In this document: positions 25,774 to 34,545 of the stretch, one piece after another
Layout: every line of letters starts with the position of its first letter
Numbering within the stretch: the stretch's first letter is position 1
DNA from: Hymenobacter negativus
GTDB taxonomy: Bacteria; Bacteroidota; Bacteroidia; Cytophagales; Hymenobacteraceae
DNA length: 64,000 nt
Reading direction: 5' to 3'
NCBI RefSeq assembly: GCF_017571495.1
Contig: NZ_JAGETZ010000005.1
Location: 186,001-250,000 of the forward strand
Position numbers and translations under genes: made by a program
Notes under the pieces: generated by a model
Databases searched by the model: none
What the model was told of the DNA's origin: nothing
What the model saw: the letters and a program-made list of their open reading frames with translations, nothing else

Positions 25774-27258
25774 ATGTCCAAACTATTCATCTTTGCCGTG
25801 GGCGGTACTGGGGCCCGCGTGCTGCGCTCCCTCACCATGCTGCTGGCCTCGGGCGTGCGCATTCCAAACTGCGACCAGCTGGTGCCCGTCCTTATCGACC
25901 CAGACACCCAGAATGGCGACGTGACGCGCACTGTAGCCCTGCTTAAGCGCTACGCCCGCATTCACGATGCCCTGTATGGCGACGGCCAGAAGGAAAAAAC
26001 CGGCTTTTTCAGCCAACCTATGAATACGCTGGCCCACCTGAATACCAGCGGTGGGGGCGGCGAAGAACTGCGCGACTCGTTTGTGTACGACTTCGGCGGT
26101 ATCAGCCAGCCCTTCCGCGACTACCTGAAATACAACGACCTATCGGTGGAAACCCAGGGCTTGGTTGATTTGCTGTTCACCCAGGACAGCCTCGCCGCCA
26201 ACCTCGACGTGGGCTTCCGCGGCTCGCCCAACGTGGGTTCGGTGGTGCTGAATGCGGTAGTACAGTCCAAGGAAATGCGCTACCTCGCTCAGAGCCTACA
26301 GGACGGCGACCGGGCTTTTTTCATCAGCTCGATTTTCGGCGGTACGGGGGCCGCTGGCTTCCCGCTACTGGTGAAAAACCTGCGCGATGCTAACTCCCCG
26401 CTGGCCCACCCGGAAGTGCGCCGCCGCCTCAAAGCGGGCGCGCTGGTGATGCTGCCTTACTTCAAATTGCAGGAGCCATCGGCCGATGAAAAAGCCGCCG
26501 GGCAGGATTTCATCGACTCCAATACCTTCATCACGAAGACGAAAACCGCTCTTTCGTACTACGCCGACAACCTGAAAGGGCTGGAAGCCATGTACTATCT
26601 CGGCGACCAACCCGGGCAGCCGTTGGCCAATCACCCCGGCCGCGCCGAGCAGCGAAACCAGGCCCACCTGCTCGAAATGTTGGGCGCCCTCTCAGTGCAA
26701 CATTTCATGGAAGTACCCGATAACCAGCTGGATGGCAACCAACCGCTCTTCCATGAATACGGTCTGAAATCGGACACGCCGGACGTGGACTTCGGCCAGC
26801 TTCCCACCGATATGCGCCAGGAAGTAGCCCGCCCGCTGATTCAACTCCACTACTTCGCCCGCTACTTCCTCAAGCACACACCCGACGACGCCAAAGCGCC
26901 TTACTACGAGGCCGGCGACCTCGCAGCCCAGCTGCGCAACAACCGCGCCCTGCGCGAGTTGTACGACTTTTTCGGCGAGTATAACGAGTGGATTCGGGAA
27001 CTGGGCGTGAACCAGCGGCGCTATACCGCCATCCGCGCCGACGAAGCTGATTTCAACCGGATGGTAGCCGATAAAACGGTAGAAACCGGCATTTTCAGCA
27101 AAGGCATCACGCCGGGTTATTTCCGCGACGAGCTGACGAAAGCTGTAGGCAAAGCCACGCTCACGAACCCAACTGAGAACGAGGCGCTGCGCTGGGTTGT
27201 AAAGGCTTTTGAGGAAGCTACGGGCGAGATTCTAGATAAGAAGCTGCAGTATTCATAG
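25774..27258 (+). CDS. Tubulin/FtsZ-like GTPase (Tubulin_2-like)
   Basis: A 494-residue protein. It opens KLFIFAVGGTGARVLRSL, a glycine loop at residues 10-14, then VPVLIDPDTQNGD near 38. FFISSIFGGTGAAGFPLLV places the tubulin signature-like GGTGAAG at 189-195. This order is that of the tubulin/FtsZ GTPase fold and resembles the Tubulin_2 family rather than cell-division FtsZ. The C-terminal 250 residues are helical and match nothing I know. Start 25774 was chosen because the longer frame reads through a C-rich repeat. Whether it polymerises is unknown. Confidence 0.7.
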   Translation: MSKLFIFAVGGTGARVLRSLTMLLASGVRIPNCDQLVPVLIDPDTQNGDVTRTVALLKRYARIHDALYGDGQKEKTGFFSQPMNTLAHLNTSGGGGEELRDSFVYDFGGISQPFRDYLKYNDLSVETQGLVDLLFTQDSLAANLDVGFRGSPNVGSVVLNAVVQSKEMRYLAQSLQDGDRAFFISSIFGGTGAAGFPLLVKNLRDANSPLAHPEVRRRLKAGALVMLPYFKLQEPSADEKAAGQDFIDSNTFITKTKTALSYYADNLKGLEAMYYLGDQPGQPLANHPGRAEQRNQAHLLEMLGALSVQHFMEVPDNQLDGNQPLFHEYGLKSDTPDVDFGQLPTDMRQEVARPLIQLHYFARYFLKHTPDDAKAPYYEAGDLAAQLRNNRALRELYDFFGEYNEWIRELGVNQRRYTAIRADEADFNRMVADKTVETGIFSKGITPGYFRDELTKAVGKATLTNPTENEALRWVVKAFEEATGEILDKKLQYS

Positions 27259-27265
27259 TGCTAGG

Positions 27266-27420
27266 ACCTCAAGGTGCCCTCTCCCCAAGAGAGGGGAGCC
27301 CGACGGCATTCTGCTTAAAACAAACTTGAAACAACATTAAAGGCCTTTCGTAGCCGCAGCCAACGCCGGCACCGCCATGGCTCCCTCTTTTAGGGAGAGG
27401 GGCCGGGGGGAGGTTCCGCC
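27266..27420. repeat. C-rich/G-rich inverted repeat element inside the block
   Basis: GGTGCCCTCTCCCCAAGAGAGGGGAGCC near 27274 is itself a hairpin (CTCTCCCC with GGGGAG), and a mirrored copy, GGCTCCCTCTTTTAGGGAGA with GGGGCCGGGGGGAGG, lies near 27378-27414. It is in the same family as 25618 and 47511. Confidence 0.65.
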
Positions 27421-27445
27421 GTTAGCGTCTTTCTTAATAATACAC

Positions 27446-30400
27446 ATGGCTAAAATCCTGCGTTTGCACGATACCGGCTCCAGCACCCACGAGGGCTGGG
27501 GACCGACTGGTAAAATTGGCCCCCACGAAGTGGAGCGCCTGCTCGACCCGCAGGGCGGCCGCGCCGCCAAGGTGGCGGTTTCGATTCCCTCGCCCTTCGC
27601 CCGCATGCACTTGGTCGAAACGGCCTTGCGCTTTGTGACGCAGGGCGGTGCGAGCCAGGATTCCGTTTACCACCAGTTGGTGAGCCACTTCTGGGACGTG
27701 TGGGAGATGGTATTCAACTTCCACCAGCGCAAGCTGGCCAGCCAGCGCCTGCAAATCCGGGCTTGGCGTAAAGATGAGGAACTAGCCAAGCTGCGCGCCA
27801 ACCCCGCCACCCGCCCGTTGGCCGACGTGCTGGCCCTGTACCTCGACGGCCGCTTCGCAAAGCTGACCGAGATGCACCTCATCTACTACCCCGGGGCCAA
27901 TGGCGTGCCGCAGCTCATCGGTGGCACTTCGCCGCTCACGCTGTTTTTCCCCGCCCCGAATGTGAAGCCGCTGCCGGTGCAGCGCCCGCAGGGTGGAGGC
28001 TATTACTTTGATAACCAGTATGTGCCTCTGGCTAACCGCGAAGCTGCGTTTCGCGATTACGTGTATCAGGAGTTCGTGGGTGACCCGGCTCTGATGGCCC
28101 TCGCGCCGCTGGTGCGCGATACCCTCGACCGCGGCCTGCTGCAAAAGTGGGCAATGGATGGCACCGCCAGCCTCAGCAACTTTCCGGTACTGACGGACGC
28201 CTCTAACAACCAGATTGATGTGGCCGGTGTGCTGCTGCGCGTGCGGCCCGACGAAAGCACCCTGCGCGGCTCCGACCTATTCATCCGGCCCACGCGGGCG
28301 GGGGTGACGGGGCCGCTGCCCATCGTGCTGCGGCCTGGTTTGAAGGCGGTTGGCAAAAAATACTACAACGAAACGCTGTTTGCCGACAGCGGGGCCATTG
28401 TACCGGCCTCGGATGCCCGCCCGCTGAAGGAGCGCACGCTGCCTGGTCCGGAATTGCCATATCCGTACTTGACCGTCAACGACTTGCTGGAAGAAACCCT
28501 GCTGGCCGTGCCCTATGAGGTGGATGAGACGCGGTTTTTCACTGGCAGCGTGAAGATTGCGCCCGGTTACCGGCCGAGCAACTGGCCTTTACTGCCTATC
28601 AAGCCAGCTTATTTTGACTACTTCACGCAGCAGGATTTGGCCGAACACCTCTCGCTGGAGTTGGAATCGGCCTGCATCCGGGTGCGGCTGCGGGTACCGG
28701 TGAGCGGCGGCGACTACGTGGACTACGAGCGTGCCTACTACCCCAACCCGCAGGGCGACGGGGTAGGGCGCCTACGCGTGACCAACGTGGCGCTGTCGGT
28801 GTTCCCATTCGTGAAAGTGGCCGACGCGCCGCAGTACAACGACTTCTACAAAGTCATGCTGGTGGATGCTAACAACATTGACCCGAGCATGGTGACCAAG
28901 AAAGTCGACCTGAAATTCTGGGCCAACGGCCACCAACTCAGCGAAACCGGCACTGACCAGAGCGCCACCCGCTACGAGCGCACCCCCAAAACCAGTCAGG
29001 ACGAAGGCAGCACCTACTACGAGGTGCGCGGCACCCATTTCGACTACCTCGAAGTGCTGAACCCGGCCCCGGCCGAGGGCCGCGCGCTCATCATTCCGCG
29101 CTGGCCCGAAGTGCGCCAGGGCACCAAGGAATACCGTTTCGCCATCGACTTCGGCACCACGAACACCCACGTGGCCATGCAGGACAGCCCCGGCCAGGAG
29201 CCCAAGCCATTCAGCTTCGGCTTGGCCGATACGCCAGTGGCGCTGCTCAAAAAGAGCACTGCCGAGCCTGACCGCACCGCCTACGAGCGCCTATACCGTG
29301 GCATCGACGATGACCCAGCCAACTTCGTGCAAATCAAGCGCTGGCAGCAGTACCAGGAGCGCGAATTCGTGCCGCCCATCATTGGGGCCGACAGTTCTCC
29401 TTATGCTTTCCCAGCTCGTACCGCTACTTACGAGGCGGCCAACTACGCCACCCAAGAGTTGAGCGTACTGGGCAACATCAACGTGGCTTTCGGCATTATT
29501 ACCGAGGAGCAGCGCCGACCAAATTATCACACCAACCTGAAGTGGGATAATTCGCTGAACATCGCAAATACCAACCGTGTGCGTGCGTTTTTCAAGGAAA
29601 TCCTGCTGCTATGCCGCGCTAAGTTAGCCCTGAACGGTGGCAACCTCGCGGCCACGCAAATCACCTGGTTTGCCCCCCTGAGCTTCTCGACTTACCAGCG
29701 CAACCTGTACCAGCGCGAGTGGGACACGTTGTTTCACGACGTATTCAAGACGACCAATTCCATGCCCTGCATGGTCGAATCGACGGCCCCATACTACTAC
29801 CTCACGCGTCGTAACATCGTGACGCTGGGGCCGGGCGAAAATGCCGCCTTCATCGACATTGGCGGCGGTACCACCGACGTGTTGCTGTACGCCGACCGTA
29901 AGCCGGTGCTGAGTACCTCGTTCCGCTTCGCCGGTAATGACCTATGGGGCGATGGTGGGGCCGAAGTCCGCGGCTCGAAGGATAACGGCCTTGTACGTTT
30001 CGGCGTGGCCGGGGTGCAGAGCGCGGTGCTTTCGCCCGCCGCCCGCCGGGCCCGCGAATACGTGCTGGTGGCTGAGAGTACCGATAATTTCGGTTCTGAG
30101 GACGTGGCTAGCTTCCTGTTCAACTACGACCAACTGCTGGGTTTCAGCGAGCGACTTTTGCGGGCGGAGCACCTGCGGGTACTGTTTTACCTGCACTTCG
30201 GCGCGCTGATTTACCACGTGGCGCAAGTGACGGTGGCCAACGGCCAGCAGCTGCCGCGCTACCTGTGCTTCACCGGGCGCGGCAGCCTCTATGTGCGCCT
30301 GCTAGCGGCCGGGGCCAACCTGCAGCCGGTGGAGAAGCTGGCCCGCCTCATCATGGAAAAAGCCACCGCCCAGACCGTGCCGGCTGATTTCCGCATCAAG

Positions 30401-30853
30401 CTGGCCGACGACCCCAAGCAAACTACTGCCAACGGCGGCGTGCTCGCCACCGGCCAGATTCCGCAGGACCCGCCCCTGGTGCGCCCGGTGGGAATTGCCC
30501 CCGATGCCGAGAACCCGCAAGCTGATAAAGGTGAACACCACCTTGAAGCTGCTAGCGTAACCGACGAAATAAAGCAAGCTGTGCTAAGCAACGCTCGCGC
30601 CTGCCTGAAACTGCTGCTCGAAGACCCCGAGCTGAAGCGCGTGCAGGCCGACCTCGGTGTGAAAAACGACCCTGGCTTGGTGATGAATACGCTTGAGCGC
30701 AGCCTCGGCGACTCCTTCAACTTATACCGCCAGCAATATGCCGATGTGTTGCGCGACGGCGACACGATACCTGAGACGCTTTTTTTCCTGCCGTTCAAAA
30801 ACGCCCTGTATGAACTATCCAAGGTGCTTCATGACGCGCAGCCGCTCAATTAG
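27446..30853 (+). CDS. Very large protein with actin/Hsp70-type ATPase core
   Basis: A 1135-residue soluble protein. The C-terminal half holds an actin-superfamily ATPase: phosphate-1 loop FAIDFGTTNTHVAMQ (Asp568), phosphate-2 loop FIDIGGGTTDVLLY (Asp804), and CFTGRGSLYVRLL near 950, which resembles the adenosine motif. The first 560 residues have no recognisable domain, although they contain many aromatic and proline residues. The size and the N-terminal extension exclude DnaK and MreB. Distant relation to SrfB-like proteins is one alternative to test. Start MAKILRLHDTG was chosen because the longer frame runs into a repeat. It overlaps the next gene by 23 bases. Confidence 0.75.
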   Translation: MAKILRLHDTGSSTHEGWGPTGKIGPHEVERLLDPQGGRAAKVAVSIPSPFARMHLVETALRFVTQGGASQDSVYHQLVSHFWDVWEMVFNFHQRKLASQRLQIRAWRKDEELAKLRANPATRPLADVLALYLDGRFAKLTEMHLIYYPGANGVPQLIGGTSPLTLFFPAPNVKPLPVQRPQGGGYYFDNQYVPLANREAAFRDYVYQEFVGDPALMALAPLVRDTLDRGLLQKWAMDGTASLSNFPVLTDASNNQIDVAGVLLRVRPDESTLRGSDLFIRPTRAGVTGPLPIVLRPGLKAVGKKYYNETLFADSGAIVPASDARPLKERTLPGPELPYPYLTVNDLLEETLLAVPYEVDETRFFTGSVKIAPGYRPSNWPLLPIKPAYFDYFTQQDLAEHLSLELESACIRVRLRVPVSGGDYVDYERAYYPNPQGDGVGRLRVTNVALSVFPFVKVADAPQYNDFYKVMLVDANNIDPSMVTKKVDLKFWANGHQLSETGTDQSATRYERTPKTSQDEGSTYYEVRGTHFDYLEVLNPAPAEGRALIIPRWPEVRQGTKEYRFAIDFGTTNTHVAMQDSPGQEPKPFSFGLADTPVALLKKSTAEPDRTAYERLYRGIDDDPANFVQIKRWQQYQEREFVPPIIGADSSPYAFPARTATYEAANYATQELSVLGNINVAFGIITEEQRRPNYHTNLKWDNSLNIANTNRVRAFFKEILLLCRAKLALNGGNLAATQITWFAPLSFSTYQRNLYQREWDTLFHDVFKTTNSMPCMVESTAPYYYLTRRNIVTLGPGENAAFIDIGGGTTDVLLYADRKPVLSTSFRFAGNDLWGDGGAEVRGSKDNGLVRFGVAGVQSAVLSPAARRAREYVLVAESTDNFGSEDVASFLFNYDQLLGFSERLLRAEHLRVLFYLHFGALIYHVAQVTVANGQQLPRYLCFTGRGSLYVRLLAAGANLQPVEKLARLIMEKATAQTVPADFRIKLADDPKQTTANGGVLATGQIPQDPPLVRPVGIAPDAENPQADKGEHHLEAASVTDEIKQAVLSNARACLKLLLEDPELKRVQADLGVKNDPGLVMNTLERSLGDSFNLYRQQYADVLRDGDTIPETLFFLPFKNALYELSKVLHDAQPLN

Positions 30854-32027
30854 CGGCGCCACGGCGCCTGTGCTCCAGTCGGCCGGCCGCTCCCGTTGGG
30901 GCGGCCGGCCGTTGCTGCTTCTCCTGCTATTGGGGCTGTTGAGTGGCAGCCCGGCAGCGTGGGCGCAGCCAGCGGCTGGCTCATCAACTCCCGCAGCTGC
31001 TGGTGATTCAGCCGCCACAACCACGACTGCACCAATTGCTAAACCGGCGTCGAATTGGACAACGGTTTGGGCCGTGCTGGGCGGCGTGGCCATTGGGGCG
31101 CTGGGGGTGTGGCTGTGGACAAGGCGCTCGGCAGAAGCGAAGCGGGATGAAAGCTTAGCACCAAGCCCCGCCCCGCGAATTCCAGTTGAACAAGTTCGGA
31201 AAAAGCCAACTGCTCAAAACGTCTACAAAGCTCCACAAGCCAAGGAGTCTACTGCTAGTGCCCCGCCAGCCGCACCAGCTGTTTCGGCTAAGACGCCACC
31301 TGCTCCAGTTGCAACGACACCGCCGGCACCTGCCGAAAATCAAGGCAAGGGTGTGTCATTTAAATCGATGCGTGAGGTGCAGGGCACTACTTCGAAACCA
31401 TCGAACTCCCAGACTGGAAAAGACAAAAGGTCGAAGCCTAACTTCAATTCCCGCAGCCCCGTATCGGAAAAATCTGCCGATGCTTGGCCGCCAATAGCCC
31501 CTCGTTCCGCCGCTATGAATCCGACTACCCCCACGCCAACCACTGGCGACGAAAAACCCTTAGAGCCCGGCCAGACCGTGGAGTGGGCCGCCCCGACTTC
31601 CACGCCGCCCGCCATTCAGGAGTTGATTGAGGCCAGTGCACCAGAAGCTTCTGAGGCTCCTGCTGAGGCACCAGCGACTTCCAAAGCGGCTGCTGCTCCA
31701 AACAATGGCCCGCTGCACTACTACGCTCCCGCTCCCGATGTGCCCAGCATCGAGCACCGCAAGCTCAGTCCCAACCCGCTGCCGCAAATGCCGCTGCTCA
31801 TCACCCTGCCGCATTCAGAAGCTACCGTGGCGCAGTTTTCGTTTAGCCCGCAGGCCGACCAGTCGCGCATCATTGGCAACGGTGTGCGCGAGTTGAAGGA
31901 GTTTTTCCAGTTTGAGCTGCCACCTACGGAGCAGTTCACCACCATTCAAAATCTGACGGCTGGCAAGCTTGAGAAGCGCGATGATGCCTGGCACGTGGTG
32001 CAGAAAGCGGGCATTGCGCTGAGTTAA
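30831..32027 (+). CDS. Pro/Ala-rich protein with signal segment and one membrane anchor
   Basis: A 398-residue protein. Residues 26-45 form a leucine-rich signal segment ending AAWAQ, and residues 76-97 (WTTVWAVLGGVAIGALGVWLW) a membrane segment. A low-complexity Pro/Ala/Lys/Ser region runs to about 310, then a compact C-terminal region (LPLLITLPHSEATVAQFSF onward) with mixed helix and strand. The start overlaps the end of the ATPase gene, suggesting coupled translation. A long disordered linker with a folded end suits a tether. No family is recognised. The exact start is uncertain (30810 is also possible). Confidence 0.65.
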   Translation: MTRSRSISGATAPVLQSAGRSRWGGRPLLLLLLLGLLSGSPAAWAQPAAGSSTPAAAGDSAATTTTAPIAKPASNWTTVWAVLGGVAIGALGVWLWTRRSAEAKRDESLAPSPAPRIPVEQVRKKPTAQNVYKAPQAKESTASAPPAAPAVSAKTPPAPVATTPPAPAENQGKGVSFKSMREVQGTTSKPSNSQTGKDKRSKPNFNSRSPVSEKSADAWPPIAPRSAAMNPTTPTPTTGDEKPLEPGQTVEWAAPTSTPPAIQELIEASAPEASEAPAEAPATSKAAAAPNNGPLHYYAPAPDVPSIEHRKLSPNPLPQMPLLITLPHSEATVAQFSFSPQADQSRIIGNGVRELKEFFQFELPPTEQFTTIQNLTAGKLEKRDDAWHVVQKAGIALS

Positions 32028-32044
32028 AATTCTGGCCCTTTGCG

Positions 32045-32167
32045 TGTAGAGACGCGACACTTTGCGTCTATCCGTTGCTGATGCTGTTATAGTTGCGTGG
32101 TGGGCATTCATTGTTCTGCCCAGTTCCGATTGTGCAACAATGAGACGTGAAGTGTCGCGTCTCTACA
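32045..32167. repeat. Inverted repeat, TGTAGAGACGCG family
   Basis: 25-base arms at 32045-32069 and 32143-32167 pair with two mismatches around a 73-base loop. TGTAGAGACGC-type palindromes are common dispersed repeats in several bacterial phyla. It separates the Pro/Ala-rich gene from the MotA-like gene. Confidence 0.8.
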
Positions 32168-32206
32168 GCCCTGCTGTAACTTCGGCCATTATCTGAAAAA
32201 GCAGCT

Positions 32207-33700
32207 ATGCTCTTAATTGAAATCCTGTTAATCCTGGCGCTGGTGGCGTGGCAGGCGGTGGTGTTCCTCCGCAACCGCCAGCTCATTGGGCGTATTCAAG
32301 GCATGTACCCGGTGGCGGGCGCAGTGGGTGTGCAGCCCATTCCGTTCACTGCCGCGCAGCCCGAGAAAAACTTTGATGTTCAGTACGATGCCCTTATCAC
32401 CCGCGATGCTTCGCCGGAATTCGGTCAAATCATCACAGATACAAACGAGTACTTGCTGAACAACCGCGGTGCGGCGGCCGATTTCGGTATCCTGAAAGAC
32501 ATTTCCGAACGCCACGCCGAAGCCCTAGACGACGAGATTCAGGCCCAAATTACCACGCCGCTGTACCTGGGGCTGCTGGGCACCTTCACCGGAGCTATTA
32601 TTGGGCTGGTATCGCTGATAGGCAATCCTTTTGCTGATGTGGATGCCAATCCGACCACCGATACGTCATTCAGTAACGGCGACGTGCAGCATTTCCTCGG
32701 TGGCGTGCTTATTGCCATGATTGGCAGCTTGTTTGGCCTAGCCTTCACATTGGCTGGCAACCAACTGTTGAAGCAAGCCCGCGCCGTGCGCGACCGCAAC
32801 AAAAACGCCTATTACACCTTCCTGCAAAAAGCCCTGCTGCCCAAGCTAAACTCCGATATGCAGGCGGGTATGAGCAACCTGAAAGCGGTACTCGACTCGT
32901 TCAACTCCGAGTTCTTCAGCCAGATTCAAAACGATTTCTTTAGTAAAATTCACGAGTTTACGCCGCTCATCGCCAGCATTACCGAGAACGTGAGCGTGCA
33001 AAAGCGCTTTCTCGAGCAGTTGGAGAAAATTGGCTACTCCGAGTTGGCCAACGCTACCATCAAGGTATTTGATAGAGTAGATGAAAGCGCCCAGACTTTC
33101 GAGAAATTCCTGGGCTACCAGCAGGCACTGAACACCACCGTCATCCACAGCAACGAGGCGGCGCAAACCATCGGCTCGCTCCTCAACCGCCTCACGGCAC
33201 TGGAACAGGGGCTCGCCAGCGTGCCGCAATACCTGCAGCAGCACGACGACGCATTGCGCCAGCAAGTCGCGTTCTTCACCCAGCACGGGGCGCTGCTAAA
33301 GGACTTAGGCGCCCAAATCCGCCAGGGCGTGAGCGAGGGCGTGCACCGCATGGATGCCGAGCTGGATGGCCGCCTGCAAGAGTTGCAAAAGGAAGCCAGC
33401 ACCGCCCACGAGCAGTGGCAGCAGCATTTCCGCCGCCTTAATGAGAATAACGTGTACCAAAAAATCACGGAGTACCTCAATCCTTTCACTCAGCTTCCGG
33501 CCCAGCAAAAAGACCTGAACTTGCTGCAGGAGCGCCAGGCCCAGCAAACGGCCCAGGCCATGCAGCGCTTGGAAGGTCGCCTGCTGGTTGATTCGCAACT
33601 GCAACAGGAGCTACTGAAACAGGTGGACCGGACCAATAAAGTGCTGGAAGAACTGACCAAGCCCAACTGGTTTCAGCGCACCGTGCTGGGCAAGAAATAG
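32207..33700 (+). CDS. MotA/ExbB/ZorA-like channel protein with long cytoplasmic tail
   Basis: A 497-residue inner membrane protein. Membrane segments lie at about 3-21, 118-139 (LYLGLLGTFTGAIIGLVSLI) and 163-185 (FLGGVLIAMIGSLFGLAFTL). The last two carry the glycine-rich pattern of the MotA/TolQ/ExbB proton channel superfamily. Residues 190-497 form a mostly helical tail, predicted coiled coil, similar in layout to ZorA of Zorya defence systems and unlike flagellar MotA. It is paired with the MotB-like gene at 33788. It probably forms the ring of a proton-driven stator. Whether the tail senses cytoplasmic partners is inference. Confidence 0.75.
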   Translation: MLLIEILLILALVAWQAVVFLRNRQLIGRIQGMYPVAGAVGVQPIPFTAAQPEKNFDVQYDALITRDASPEFGQIITDTNEYLLNNRGAAADFGILKDISERHAEALDDEIQAQITTPLYLGLLGTFTGAIIGLVSLIGNPFADVDANPTTDTSFSNGDVQHFLGGVLIAMIGSLFGLAFTLAGNQLLKQARAVRDRNKNAYYTFLQKALLPKLNSDMQAGMSNLKAVLDSFNSEFFSQIQNDFFSKIHEFTPLIASITENVSVQKRFLEQLEKIGYSELANATIKVFDRVDESAQTFEKFLGYQQALNTTVIHSNEAAQTIGSLLNRLTALEQGLASVPQYLQQHDDALRQQVAFFTQHGALLKDLGAQIRQGVSEGVHRMDAELDGRLQELQKEASTAHEQWQQHFRRLNENNVYQKITEYLNPFTQLPAQQKDLNLLQERQAQQTAQAMQRLEGRLLVDSQLQQELLKQVDRTNKVLEELTKPNWFQRTVLGKK

Positions 33701-33787
33701 GCAGGGGAAGCACCGCAATAGAAGGAACATAATGCCCAGTGCAGCCGAGGCATGACGTGCTAAATCAATCCAGTTAATATCCAGACC

Positions 33788-34447
33788 ATGAGCAAAGACA
33801 AGGACTTCTTCTGGCCCAGCTACGTGGACCTTATGACGGCCTTGTTCCTCATCATGCTCGTACTATTCGTGCTGGGCTTCAAGCGGGCCAGCGACAAGCA
33901 ACGGGTTAACGAGCATCTGATTTCCGACCTGAAAGTGCAGGTTCAGGAAAAGCGCAAGCTCGATGAGATAAAAGCCGCGCTCAAACGCCTTGAAAGCAAT
34001 TATTTCGAGTACAACCCTACTTACAAGCGTTACGAGCTGAAGTTTCCGGTCACCTTCGCGCCCAAAAGCGACGTGCTGCCCTATGAGGCGCAAACACCGC
34101 TCGTGAAAGCCGGCCGTTTCTTGTTGCGCGAAATGCAGTCGATAAAAAACGACGACAACGTACAGTACCTCATTGTGGTAGAAGGCCGCGCCGCCAAAGA
34201 CCTGCGCTACCCCGCCAACGACCCGCACAACCTCGACGGCCCGGCCGTGCGCCAGCTCAGCTACAGCCGTGCGCTATCGGTAATTCGCCTCTGGGAGGAA
34301 GCCGGTCTGCGCTTTCCCAGCAACCTGGAGGTAATAGCGGCCGGCAGCGGCTTCCGCGGCGCGGGCCGCTACACCGGCAGCCAGGAGGCTCTAAACAAGC
34401 GGTTTATCATTCAGATTCAGCCCAAGATTGGGTCGATTGGAAAGTAG
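33788..34447 (+). CDS. MotB/ZorB-like stator protein with OmpA-type C-terminus
   Basis: A 219-residue protein. A single membrane segment covers about residues 12-30 in FFWPSYVDLMTALFLIMLVL, with Asp14 at the place of the proton-carrying Asp of MotB and ZorB. The C-terminal half has OmpA-like features: FAPKSDVLPYEA, LIVVEGRAAKD, QLSYSRALSVIRLWEEAGLR and KRFIIQIQP, consistent with peptidoglycan binding. Partner of the upstream MotA-like protein. Its stop codon lies in the arm of a palindrome shared with the convergent aldo/keto reductase. The family call is good; a role in defence or force generation is inferred. Confidence 0.8.
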   Translation: MSKDKDFFWPSYVDLMTALFLIMLVLFVLGFKRASDKQRVNEHLISDLKVQVQEKRKLDEIKAALKRLESNYFEYNPTYKRYELKFPVTFAPKSDVLPYEAQTPLVKAGRFLLREMQSIKNDDNVQYLIVVEGRAAKDLRYPANDPHNLDGPAVRQLSYSRALSVIRLWEEAGLRFPSNLEVIAAGSGFRGAGRYTGSQEALNKRFIIQIQPKIGSIGK

Positions 34448-34545
34448 GGACGGGTGGCACCCGCCCGCCTATTCGCATCAAACCCGACCGTTGTGCTTTC
34501 AATCGACGAATCGTTCAACAGCGGGTGGGTGCAACCCGCCCCTAC
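34444..34545. repeat. Inverted repeat, GTAGGGACGGGTG family, spanning two convergent stop codons
   Basis: 25-base arms at 34444-34468 and 34521-34545 pair with about three mismatches. The TAG of the MotB-like gene (34445-34447) and the stop of the aldo/keto reductase (34542-34544) lie inside the arms. Palindromes built on GGGGCGGGTTxCACCCGCCC-like words are common dispersed repeats in bacteria. Confidence 0.85.

Noticed and set aside
23854..34447. Complete Zorya defence system
   Set aside because: Only ZorA/ZorB-like proteins are seen. ZorC, ZorD and ZorE are missing and the flanks are housekeeping genes.
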